From: Hesseltinella vesiculosa | Lineage: Eukaryota > Mucoromycota > Mucoromycetes > Mucorales > Cunninghamellaceae | DNA: 64,000 nt | Assembly (NCBI GenBank): GCA_002104935.1 | Contig: MCGT01000056.1 | Location: 1-64,000, forward strand | Direction of reading: 5' to 3' | Shown here: piece after piece, positions 41,716-53,800 of the stretch | Layout: each line of letters starts with the position of its first letter | Position numbering within the stretch: the stretch's first letter is position 1 | Made by a program: the position numbers and the translations under genes | Notes under the pieces: generated by a model | Databases searched by the model: none | Told to the model about the DNA's origin: nothing | Seen by the model: only the letters and a program-made list of their open reading frames with translations

Positions 41716-42734
41716 ATTCCCATCCTTTGCAGCTGGGGTTGCCAAAGCGTTTGATCTCATCCCATTGCCGTGGCACAAGACCATCATCACTCCCTCACTA
41801 CTCATTGATTGTCCGGTTGCCCTCCTCTGGCGTGGATCCAAAATCCCAAAATCCTTGTCGCGGGCGGCAAAAGCCATCGGTGCCCTCCCTTTCCAAGACG
41901 TGTTCAATCTCTTCCCTGATCGCTCTGGTCCACTGTTGGCACGTCGTCCTCGATCGGAACTTCGGTTCCCGTTCATGGCACAACGACTTTGGTCCGCTTT
42001 GGCTCCCCCTTCTGGCCCCCCTCCTCCTTGGCTGAACCCTGCCATGATCTCACTCTGCTTCAATTCTTGGTCCAGCTGTCGTCACCATCCTGTCGCCCTG
42101 CTCAACCCGCTTGACTATTGTTGGCTGGACGTGATTGCACAGTGTCAACTTTTCGATCCTTCCAAATTCCTATCTTCCAAACAACTAAGGAGTTTGATCA
42201 TTCCCGCTCACCGCTCCCAGTGGCACCCACCTCGAAACCCCCCACCACCATCCTTCTGGTCCCGTTTGTGGGCGGCTCCCATGATCCACCTTGGCCGCAC
42301 CATCTTGTACAGGTACGTTCATGGGAAGATTTACCACGCCTCCTTACTCCACAAGAGGTTCCCCAACGACCACACCTCCCCGCTTTGTCGCCACTGCCAG
42401 CTCGAGCCCGACTCTCTCGACCACTTTTTTTTTCTCCTGCCCGCTTCGGTTCGCCGTGTGGCAGGAATGTTGGCGCCTACTCTTTGACGTTCCTTCCCCG
42501 TCCTGGCACTCTATCAAACCAGCCTTGGTAACCCAGTCATGGCCTGATCTCCACGAGCCCCTGACTCTCAGTCCTCCCTCCCTGCTGGCAAGTGCGATCA
42601 TAGTTGGACTATGGCGAGCCCATTGGGCTTCGGTGTTCGACTTCTCCTCCTTCATCCCTCATAATGTAGTGACCTCGATCCACCGCAATATAATTTCCAT
42701 CAACCGTGATTCCTCCCACTTCCCACCTACTTGA
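41716..42734 (+). pseudogene. LINE ORF2, C-terminal part after the LTR insertion
   Basis: The reading resumes as FPSFAAGVAKAFDLIPLPW and reaches LYRYVHGKIYHASLL and the Cys/His cluster CRHCQLEPDSLDHFFF of the zf-RVT region. At a T9 run near 42425 the frame must shift by one to read CPLRFAVWQECWRLL and AIIVGLWRAHWASVF, ending at 42732-42734. The fragment continues ORF2 from 35626, with either no residues or only a few missing at the LTR junction. Confidence 0.8.
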
Positions 42735-42919
42735 TGTAGTCGTTCTCTCCCTAACTCCTGTCATAGCCTCTTCAGTCACTTTTGTTCGTACGCTATCGTC
42801 AAATAAAATTTTTGGTCGGATAATCAGACCTCAAAAAAAATTTTTTTTTCTTCTTCTTCATCTGAATACTCAATAAAAAATCGCACCACCTTTGGTCCGA
42901 TCATTGGCGTATTCTACAT
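42735..42919 (+). repeat. 3' tail of the LINE
   Basis: Non-coding tail after the ORF2 stop. The last 70 bp (CTTCTTCTTCATCTGAATAC to GTATTCTAC) recur at 25781-25852. A partial inverted repeat, GGTCGGATAATCAGACC, lies at about 42813. No poly-A ends the element. Confidence 0.65.
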
Positions 42920-43369
42920 CCTCCAAAATAAGTTTCTTTCACATATAGTCATATGTCCCTTTATCCCATACATGCAATAAACTAACTCCGTACAAAAATA
43001 AAAATAAAAAAAATTGTGTTACACCTCTTTCCCCATAATGCTGAAGCTCATAAATCAGACAAGCGTTCTAGATAAATCTTTGTATAATGATAGAAAAAAA
43101 CACTACTTTAAACTGGTTACGTGTATTTATTGCTGTAAACACATCGAGTAGGCATTATTATGGAATGGGATCTCTAACTGATCAAGCTAGATTCGATCGG
43201 TTCTAGTAAGAAATAATATGGAGGCTTTATACGCTAGCTAAGGCGCATGCTACAAGCCCGTTCACAATGTGACCTTGGTACCGGTGATTTGTTTGGGTAA
43301 TTTCTGGCGAGAATTTGAAAAGAAAGGAAACAGTATAAAAAAACCTTTATTCACATTCTCCAAGCAAAC
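42920..43369 (+). promoter_or_regulatory. RPS19 upstream region with TATA box
   Basis: No gene in this stretch. A clear TATAAAAAA begins at 43334, 36 bp before the RPS19 ATG, implying a very short leader unless transcription starts elsewhere. The rest is A/T-rich and unannotated. Confidence 0.55.
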
Positions 43370-43804
43370 ATGGCTGGTATTACTGTCAAGGACGTCGACG
43401 CTCACGCCTTCATCAAGGCCTATGCTGCCTACCTCAAGCGCACTGGTAAGCTCGAAGTTCCCAAGTGGGTCGATCTTGTCAAGACCGGTACCTTCAAGGA
43501 ATTGGCTCCTTATGATGCTGACTGGTACTACATCCGTGCCGCCTCCGTTGCCCGCCACATCTACATCCGCAAGAGCGTTGGTGTTGGTGCTTTGAACAAG
43601 GTCCATGGTGGCCGTATCAACCGTGGCAACCGCCCCTCTCACCACGTCGAAGCCTCCGGCTCCGTCAACCGCAAGGTCCTCCAATCCCTCGAAAAGATCG
43701 GTGTCTTGGCCAAGGACAAGAAGGGTGGCCGCAAGATCACCCAAGACGGTCAAAGAGATTTGGATCGTATTGCCATGACCTTGATTGATGAAGACAGCGA
43801 ATAA
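43370..43804 (+). CDS. RPS19: 40S ribosomal protein eS19
   Basis: An intronless 144-residue frame reads [20 protein letters not shown], then [33 protein letters not shown] and the conserved end [16 protein letters not shown]. Length and motifs are those of eukaryotic eS19, a small-subunit protein needed for 18S rRNA 3' maturation. Third codon positions are strongly C-rich (GTC, ACC, AAG) compared with all neighbours, as expected of a highly expressed gene. A TATA box lies just upstream. The long reverse-strand frame over this gene comes from that codon bias. Confidence 0.98.
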   Translation: MAGITVKDVDAHAFIKAYAAYLKRTGKLEVPKWVDLVKTGTFKELAPYDADWYYIRAASVARHIYIRKSVGVGALNKVHGGRINRGNRPSHHVEASGSVNRKVLQSLEKIGVLAKDKKGGRKITQDGQRDLDRIAMTLIDEDSE

Positions 43805-44065
43805 GCGCCAACAGTCAGAATGCTGTATATCGATTTTTCCCTCCCTCGTCAATAAACTCTCCAAAAAGACTGTTCATTTTGATTCAAAAAAAAAAAAAAA
43901 CCCCTTTATTCCATGTTTGTGCACTAGCGATATGCATTGACGAGTTACAATAGGAAACGATTTATTGACGTCTTTTAACCGATAAGATAAGAAGCGAGAG
44001 TTACTGTAGATAGCAGCAGAGCTGATGAAATGATAAATATTAAATCTGCAGCAAAATCATTAGGT

Positions 44066-44780
44066 TCAGTTTATAGGCAATTGGTGTTGTTGTCTGCGTT
44101 TACGAATGGACTGTAGAACATGTTTTGCTGTCTCTGTTACCGATGATGAGGTGGGCTCTGAGTTGCAATAAATTGTCGTTGTCGTTGAAGTATCTGTTGA
44201 CGTACGGTGTTCATGGGTATCACCCAAAGGTGCCCAGCTGTCCCGCAGTGAATCTAAAAAAACCCCAGTAACCCTGTCTGGTACGTTTGGTGAGCGAAAG
44301 TCGAATTTATGAAGAAGCGAGCGACGTCGCTGGATCAAAGCATCGCTATCACGACGAATCACGGTCAGCGATTCATCATCTAGTTTATGTCTGGTAACGT
44401 TTTTCAGATGAGCTGTGTGCGCTCTTGATGGCTCCATGAAGAATTGTTCGATTCCGGTTGGCACAGGTGAATGCCTGGAGAGGATGTGGCTGCTAGACGC
44501 TGGATCAGTCATATTAATCCACTCAGCCATGTAATCTTTACTATGAATGTCATCTGTAAAAGATTAATGATCAGTTACAAAGGATTTTTATGGTGCTGGC
44601 ATTACCGATGTAATTGAAGATGGCAGCACTTTCACAGCGGTCTGTCGCCGCAGCCTGTTGTTCTTCATTTGCACAATGCTCATATTCATGTGACAAAGGT
44701 GTCACCAATGAACGAATGACATTTTGTAATTCTTCTTCATTCACAGATTCTAGTGATATTGTTGTATAAAAGTCCTCCAT
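44066..44780 (-). CDS. Hypothetical protein, 220 aa
   Basis: Two exons (44780-44606 and 44553-44066) join in phase with a GTAATG donor and TTTTACAG acceptor. The protein starts MEDFYTTISLESVNEEELQN, crosses the junction as YIGDDIHSKDYMAEWI, and has a Ser/Thr-rich second half ending QSIRKRRQQHQLPIN. It is acidic at the N-terminus and basic at the C-terminus, with no membrane helix, signal peptide or domain I recognise. Its start faces the VPS13 start 89 bp away, so the two may share a promoter. Gene reality rests on the clean splice join. Confidence 0.65.
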
Positions 44781-44869
44781 TCCAGAGCAACTACGTTGTT
44801 GCACAAGATAACGTTAAAAAGAAAAAACCCAGACACTTTCTGCTTCTTTCTTCTTGCAATTGTACAAAG

Positions 44870-47800
44870 ATGCTGGAATCGTTCGTTTCGACGTTACTGA
44901 ACCGATTTATTGGTGCATATGTTTCAAATCTTAATTACAGTCAGTTGCAAATAGGAATTTGGTCCGGTAAAGATATAGAAATCAATATTAAATAGTGTTT
45001 AGAGTAACATTGATATTTATTAATTATAAAATGTAGGTGAAGTCGTTCTCCGTGATTTAATGCTCAAACGGGAAGCACTAGATAGATTGAACTTGCCTAT
45101 AGATGTGCTACAAGGTAAACATTGTTTGTGGTTGGTTAAATTTTGATAAATCTGACATTGTGTATGCATGTTTTGTTTTTTTTTTAACAGGCTCTATTGG
45201 TGAATTGATTCTACGTATTCCCTGGTCCAACTTAAAAGGGCAATCTGTTACAATTGAAATCAAGGATGTTTTTTTATTGGCAGTGCCAAGAAGCCAAGGG
45301 GCCACGCCGGAAGATTTGGAAGAACGTGAATATCAGGTCAAAATGCGCAAGATTGCAAATTTGGATCAGGCCAAGCTTGGCCATCATGACGCTAAAGCGC
45401 TGGACATAAAAAATGAAACTTTTGTCGATCAGCTGATCACCAGAGTTATGAATAACATTCAGTTTTCTGTCAGCAATATCCATTTACGTTATGAAGACGA
45501 CCAGTCCTGCCCTGACCACAGGTTTGCAATTGGCTTAACGCTCGTAGAGCTTTCTGCAATAACAACAGATGAAAATTGGATTCCAAAAACTATAGACGAC
45601 ATTGTGAATCAAGTTCATAAACTTGCAACCTTGGAAGCTTTGGCAATATACTGGGACACAAACGCTACACCGACGCTTCCTTCTGATGGCGCTCAGGGAT
45701 CGGTACGTGTAAGACTCTGTCACAAATTTAGCCAACTTTTTTTTTTTTTTTTCACAAGACAAAGAAGTCTCAGCAATATCTTTTGAAGCCAGTATCTGGC
45801 ACCGGAAGAGTAATCCACTGTCTTAGAAAAAGGGCACCTACTTATTCCGGTTGTTGCGCTTAGATCAAACTAAGCAAGTCATTCGATAGTTCAACTCCAA
45901 AGGTTGATGGAACATTATTATTTGATGAACTTGCCTTTGCCTTGGATAATGAGCAATATAAAGACATGGTTTGGATGCTAGACGCGTTTCATTCTCGACT
46001 CAAGAAGCAAAAGGTAACGGCATGGTTGTATAGTTAATCTGGAAGAGCTAAAAGCTTGCTTCTGAAAAAGTTTCAGCATATGCGACCACCAAACGAGATG
46101 ACACCGAAGTCAGATCCCCTAGCCTACTTTCGATTTGCAGCAAATGCTGTCCTCTCCGAAATCCATGAACGCAACTCCCAATGGACCTGGGAAGCACTGA
46201 GAAAGAGAAGGGATGACCGAAAACAATACATTCAATCGTTTGTGGCCATTCAGCTTGGACGAGGAACATCTGATGAATCTCAACAACTGACTGCTCTGGA
46301 ACGGCGCTTAACTTTTAATGACATACGGTTTTACAGAAATCTAGCTTTGCATCAGCTGAAGTGTGAAAAAGCCATACTGGATGCGGAGCTAAAGCGCAAT
46401 GAGCAGATTGCGAAGACCCGTGGTCAGCAACAAAGTTGGCTAAGCTCGTGGTGGTATGGGGAAGAAGCCAATGTGCAAAGTGTGGTTGTAAATATGCAAA
46501 TGCAAGCATTACTTTTGACAGTCTGTTAACCGCCTCACTTCTCAGGAAAGCGATAGGCTAGCTTTGTCGGAAGAGCAAAAACGAGAACTATACGAAGCCA
46601 TTGACTATGATGAAGACCGAGCGGCTATAGCTGAATCTGTAGTCATACCCGAAGATGTAAGGTATCTATCTCCTTAGCAAGAAAGACCGGTTGACACTTT
46701 TTTTCAGGCGAAGTTTATGGTTTTGCAAATCTCACTGAACAAAGGGTCGTTTACAATCATGAACCACCCACACAGCCATAATACCACGCAGCTGTCCTCC
46801 ATAATTTTTGACTCTGTTCTTCTTGGCACGACAGCTTACAGTAATTCTTGGAAAGTCTCTGCGGCATTGGGAGACCTTCAGCTTTATGACGGTATCACAG
46901 CAAGCACAAATTACCCGCAGTTGGTTGGTGTCAACAGAAACGCTTCACAAGACCACTCTGCTATTACGAATAATGATTGCTCTGAAGTGGTTTCTGATTT
47001 GGTGAGCCCATTCTTCTTCGTCGAATACGAATATCAACCACTTCACAGACAAGGAGATAATGCTCTCACATTGCTTATGCGCAACATTGATATCGTGTAT
47101 AATCCTTATTTTATTCGTGAAGTCTTGGCCTTCTTCAGAACACCTGCCACTCATACAGACAGCCTTCGAGCGCTGGTGGAAGCTGCTGGTGAGACGCTGG
47201 AAAACATCAAGAAACAGACTAGATCCACGCTGGCTGTGGCAATAGAGCAGCACAAAACGCTCAACTTGCACGTTGATATGGATGCACCAGTGATTATCAT
47301 TCCGGAAAGGTAAAAAGGTCGCGTAAACGTATTGAATTCTGATGTATTTACGTTGCTTTCTCTCCACGCTAATAATCAGCTGCACTCAAAGTGTCACAAG
47401 TGGGGTAGTTGTTGACGCTGGTCATATAAATATTGAAAGCCAGCTTGCACCGCCATCGAAAGTCAAGTCAATGAGACCAGAGGAATCAGTGGATTTCACA
47501 ATAATATACGACAAGTTCATAATGAAGTTGAGTCAGACAAAGGTGATGGTGGGTGGTTCTGTGGACAAATGCTTGGAGCAGATCAGACACCCTAAACAAG
47601 AGCTGGACTATCTTCACTTGCTAGAGAGAATTGATATGAACTTCCTGCTTGAGCTATGTATCCTGGACATGGCCCATGATGTCCCAAAGCTCAAAATATC
47701 TGGCAATCTTCCTCTACTCTCTCTCAATTTTTCAGATGTAAAATATCGTGTACTTACTCAACTCCCTGGTTTGATTGCAGCCTCTGGACTGATTGGCGAA

Positions 47801-50800
47801 AGACCGCCCGATGATGTGATGGATGAACAAACAAAAGCAAACGATGACATTAGCTTCAATGGCACCAAATTTTGGGACAGCGAGTCAGTCGATTACTTTG
47901 TAACTTCTGATAGTGAGTTTAGCATCGATGAAACTGGCCCCAGCCTTCCTGAATCCAAAAGAAAAAGCAAACCAAGTGACCTCAATGAGCATCAGGAAAT
48001 CTACAGTATCGCACCTCGACATGACTCAAAACTGTTAGATATGCATTTCCAAGTGGAAAAAGTATTAGCAAATGTGTTCCAGGCCAATGATAGCAAGGAA
48101 GAGCTCTCCCACTCTGGCCAGAAAAAGCTGTGCAGTTTACGACTTAATGACTTGACGTTTGATTATTTTGCTCGGCCTTTGGATACAACCTTGGATCTCA
48201 AACTCCGTTCTTTGGATGTTGTGGACACAATGAAGCATGGAAATGAGTTCAAATATCTTGTTACGTCAGATCCGGATATGTTACATTGCTCTTCAACCAG
48301 CCAAAGTAATCTGTCCGAAGAACCTCGTCCTCTCTTCCATTTACATGTTATTGACGTTGACAAGAAGAATCCAAGTTTCCACAAAGTACACCACGGCTGC
48401 GATCGAGCTGTAAACCTGACATTGTCGACACTGAACTTTATAATTACCAGCAGCTCTGTCCTGACATTGTACGACTATACTATGAAGACGTTTGTACAGC
48501 AAGAGGGCGAGCCAGTACCTTTACCAAACGTCAGACCGTCACCTTTCCAAGGGCATTCCAGCAAAACTACTTCTTCACTATCTCTGGATCGAATACGGCA
48601 ACCTCAGACACATACAATCCAAACGCAAGTAGATGTTTATCTTGACAGTGTCAATTTCATTATGAATGATGATGGCTGTCGTATCGCCACCGCCGAGCTT
48701 TCCCACGGAGATTTGAGCATATTAATGCAGCCAAAAAAAATGGATATTCGGGCAAAATTTGCAAACTTCACGTTAACAAATGACGATTGCTCACAAATCG
48801 AGCCTCAGCACAATCTGCATAACTGTCTGCTCACAATACAAGGAAACGAACTAATCGATTTACATTATGAAACGTTCCCAAGTGTTGACGAGACTTCGCA
48901 ACATCCTGGGTATGATCAATCGATGTACATGAGGATGGGATCTGCCCAATTTACATTCCTCGAAAAACCTGTCAGCCAAGTTCTACTATTCCTAAACAAA
49001 TTTGTGACCATGAAGAATATATACGACAAGGCGAGACAAGCTGCCCTGGATACAGCAAATAGCCAATTTACTGGTGACATGACAAAGATGCATTTTGATA
49101 TTGTTATCCGGTCCCCTGTCCTAATATTTCCCGATGAACGTGGCCATGCGCTGGACACTGTTGTGGCTCATCTAGGCGAAATTTGGGCGTCTAACGCCTT
49201 CATCGTGGAAAAGGATGGCTATACGAATAGAATCAAAGCTGGCCTCCGTGCAATGAACCTCACGTCAAAGTACCACTATGCTGATGGAATTGCTGATGGC
49301 CGAAAATATCATCTCCAGTCTCTTCCAATTGTTGGCGATATTGATCTTGACTTGGATATAACTATCCTGCTCTCTTCAATCGACAAGCAACAGACACAGC
49401 CTCGTTTGGATATTCAAGGAAAGCTCAACGATATAAGGATGTATCTTATTGGCCGTCAGTATAAATTCTTACTCGACACGGCCCAGGCAGTGTCCAGGGT
49501 GTATGGACAACTTCAAGAGGTTGAGCATGGAGAAAGTATCCCCCGCAACGAATTGGCACGCTTCAAGTCATCCGATGGATCAGATGGTGTGCTCAGCCCA
49601 ATTCTTAGCGATGGACGAGCCGATGATTCACTCAATGTTTGCATAAATGTAAAGGCCGCAGTAATAGAATTAGAACTATTCGCCGATGACGGGAACCTCC
49701 TTTCCACAAGTCTCAAACCCGTCAGCTTCTCTACATTTGCGCTTAACAACTCGTCAATTGCTGTGTTCATATATATGAATGGTGGAATGGAGATTAAGTG
49801 GCAAGTTGAAACGTTAGCAATGAACGATACTCGACCAAATATTCGCAGCCAGTTCAAAGAAATTGTGCCGCCTGTTAGACATGGCCACCAAATCATTGCT
49901 CAGTGTGATATCTCCAGCCCTTCTGAATTTGGAAGTTCTCAAGGCGCTCGTCATGGGATCATATTGCTGACTATCAATGAGCCAAAAATGATTCTTTCTT
50001 TGGATCACGTACTTTTGTTGGCTAAATTTTTCACAGAACCAGCCGAAGACAATGTGTCGCATCATACAGCTGGAACGCGTCGATTATCAGTAGGGGGACA
50101 ACCCCCGGGCATAGATTTCTCGTATCGCCTGAATATCACCAATGTCGAATTCATATTGCTCGATAACCCTGACAACCGAAATTCAGAAGCAATGATCCTT
50201 TCGGCAGACAGGGTCATGATATCGCAGCAAACAGTCATGGCTTTCGCAGTGAAGCAGGTGGGCATGTTCTTGTGCCGCATGGGCAGCCGTGATACGTCGA
50301 CATTACGTTTAATCCAGCCTTTTGACTTCTCTATATCGATGAACAACAACGCCGAATATGTCAATGGTCAAATGCAGAAGGTCGAATTAGAGCTGGACGT
50401 GGATCTGCTTATTCTACGGCTCTCGTATCGCGACCTTGTACTGGTGGCTTCAATTTTCAGCAAGGCATTTGACTTATACAAGCAAACTACGGATATGGGC
50501 CAAACGAACCGGCCAGATCAGTCCCACGCTGACCCTCGTACTGGTATTTCAAGACTCCGCTTCAAGGATGAGGCAGGTTTCAAGCCACATGGCCGAAGAA
50601 GACACGAAACAGTAGGAAGAATTTGCAGACGTGACAAACAATCTTAATTCACGGTTTCGTTTTGCAGATGCGAGCTACGTTTCAGGGGATGCAAGTGATT
50701 TTAATCGAAGATATTCACGAATTCCCGATGATTGATATGACGATGAAGGCATTCCACATCGAAGCAGCAGATTGGACCCGTTCAGTAAAAATCAATGAAA

Positions 50801-53800
50801 AGAAATTGGTCAAAAACACGACTAATTTATTGTATTATCTACACAGCTATCAGCCGGTGTAGATTTTTCTACCTTTGTGAATTATTTCAATGTAAAAAAC
50901 TCACATTGGGAGCCGCTGATAGAACCCTGGCAATTTACCCTATACGTATCGAAAGACTGCGATCAATCACCGCTAAACACTAAGATTTTATCGAATTTGG
51001 CTCTGAACATGAATATAACACATGCATTTTTGGAAAACTCGATGGCTTTGGTGTCTGCATTTGATAAGCAAAAAAACGTATGTTTTACCACTTTCAGGCT
51101 CTCATTCCGGTGTTACTGAAACAGATTTCTCTTTCAACAGTTGATATATGCAGGTGAACGTGGCCACGATTCTTCATACCGAGTGTGCAATCGAACTGGA
51201 TATGATATTCATGTTTGGAACAGTAGCCCAGAAGGTGACGTTTCTGTTAAAAAAATCGAAAATGGCAAAGAAATTCCCTGGAGCTTTGATGACTGGCGTA
51301 AACGACGAGAGGTATTAAGCTGGATGGGGGTTAGATTACTGTACATAATATATGCTTTTTTTGCTTTTTTTTTAGATGACCGACGTTGTCAGCAACATCA
51401 TGAATGTTCAGGTGGAAGGGGCACTTTGGGAAACGCTGCGCAATATCCATGTTGACACTGAAGGTGAACATATGTATCCTTTACGCCCCGTTGTTCGTAG
51501 CGTCCAGCATCATGTTGTGTTTGATGTTAAACTTGTGAACTACATGAAAGTTGTCACTATTCGTTCCGCCATGGTAATTGAAAACCTTACACTACTGTCA
51601 GTAGATATCACGCTTCTTGACGCTCGTGGTTACTCTGATGGCACATTTGCCAAAATTGGTAAGGCTGTTCATTTTCGAAAAACGGCGGTAATATATTCAG
51701 CCCGTCCGTATTTGCTTAGCACCTGGTGACACTTATGCGCTTCCTATTGAGCGTGCATACCATAACCGCTTTTGCGTTCGCCCTGATGGTAAGTGCATAT
51801 TCATACACAGTATATATTTAACTTAAACACACGATCTATCTCGAATCATAGCTGGCTTTGGCTACAAATGGACTAGTCATGCCATCCATTGGTCTGACTT
51901 TGTGAGCAATGGGGACTATAAAAAAACCATCAACTGCGTGTCTGAAGACGGAGGAAATGCTCTACCCCCGTTCACATTTCAAATTTATGCCAAAACTGAC
52001 CGACGAAACCCGTTATATGGTGCTTACTGTGCCATGAAAGTGCGCCTCTCTGCTCCGGTGGAAATTGAAAATTTGCTCCCATATGATATCAATTTCCGAA
52101 TTGTTGACAAGACTGCACAGCAAGATTACAACTCTTTCTTGCGTAAGAGTGGTTCAATCCCGCTTCATGTTGTTGAGAATAATCACCTTCTGCTACTGAA
52201 TATCCATTTACCTGATGCTGGCAAGTTTGGTTTTTTTTTTCCTTTTGTGTGTGTGTGTGTGCGTGTGCAAAACTAATGCCGTACATCATAGGTTTTGATG
52301 CCAGCGACTATGCAATCATCAGTACAAAAGGATCCGAAGACATTGAAATAGAAGACAAACTGCAACTGAAAGATCAAGCTGGCAATTTTCTGTCGTTGCA
52401 AATCAACAATTGGTAAGCCAACTTATTGCTAGACCAGCTGCTGACGGATGACCGTTTTTTTTAAGCGAGCTCCCCGAAACTGGCGGGGCGCGCAAGTATA
52501 GCATATTCAGTCCATATGTTATTATCAACAAATCTGGTTATCCGCTATCTTTGAGACCTAAACTACCTTGGCAAAGCTCTATGTTTTTGTCCCACACCCA
52601 GATATGGAGGTGCCTACCCGCACAAACGGTAAAATAGTACAGCAAACTCAAATCCAACGCGTTTATTCACGAGCACCATTCATTAATTGATTTCCAGTCA
52701 AAACCATTCATGTATTCATACCCCAAGCCCGATAATCACAATCGATCTGTGATCCAAATCCCAGGCTCGGATTGGAGTCAAGTAAGAGTGCAAAACATAG
52801 TATGCACAACCTCTTTTTTAATCCCATATTTTTTGTTCATCATCGAAGCCTCTAAGTTTTGAAGCTGTTCACAGTGTCAGTGATGTCACATTGGTGACTT
52901 TGGATCAGAGCGAAGAGGTCCATATGGGCATTCACGTACAGGAAGGTGTTGGCAAGGTGCGTCCATCTCTTTTCATATTCAAACTAACATACACAATGAA
53001 AATAGCACAAGCTTACCAAGATTATTACCATCACTCCAAGATTCATACTCTCAAACAGGCTGTGTACAAACCTGAGGTACAGGGAGTCTGAATCAAGAGC
53101 TGGCTATGATATCCAAGCACAGGTGCGAATGGCACTGTATCAAATGCGGAAATGCCAGGATAAGCAGTTATGTGTGAAGCTACCTGGTGTCAATAACGTG
53201 TGGTCGTCTCCATTCGATATACAGAATATAGGAAAAGTTCATGTCCGTTTGAACGATGGTCAGGGGAACACTACAATGCTTGTTCGGGTGACAACCATTC
53301 TTCAGGAGGCCACGATTTTTATTATACTCGATGAAGAAAAACAGGATCACTGGCCATATCTCTTGGTGAATCAGACGGACGAAGATATTACAGTATTTCA
53401 AGAAAACCCAACGGCTGTCGCAGCGGATGGTTCTGAGTTTACATTTTATGAGGCAGCAAGTCAGCCAAAACGGTACCATCTAGCTGCCCACTCGGTTCTT
53501 CCTTACTCATGGGATATACCAGCAATGAAAGAGAAACACCTCATCCTTGGCATAAATGGTCGTGAGCGTTCTGTAAGCCTTCAAGAAATTGGGGTTCAGC
53601 CACCCTTTCGTTATAAGGTAATGTATAGTATCTCAAATGCAAATTTTTCTTATCAAGTATCCCATCCCAGACCACTTTAGGCAGACCTGCAATTGCAGCA
53701 ATCGATGTCAAAACTCAGAAATCTCGGCAAATTTTACTGCTCTCACCATTTAATCAGAACAGTAGTTTGTTCCGCCCTCTTCGCACAGATTTGCAGCCTT

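Larger units (their letters stand above)
31400..42919 (+). mobile_element. Near-complete LINE (APE-type non-LTR retrotransposon) split by a chromovirus
   Basis: The parts are in order: a CATCC-repeat leader (about 31405-31455), ORF1 with CCHC knuckles (31468-32862), ORF2 with endonuclease and RT (32855-35626), the 6.1-kb LTR element (35627-41715), the zf-RVT end of ORF2 (41716-42734) and a 3' tail (42735-42919). Without the LTR element the LINE is about 5.4 kb. It carries frameshifts in ORF1 and near the ORF2 end, so it is not active. Confidence 0.85.

Noticed and set aside
43262..43864. 200-codon minus-strand frame over RPS19
   Set aside because: It mirrors a strongly biased ribosomal protein gene and has no motif of its own.
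52243..52268. GT dinucleotide repeat
   Set aside because: It is a simple repeat inside a VPS13 intron, with no effect on the reading frame.
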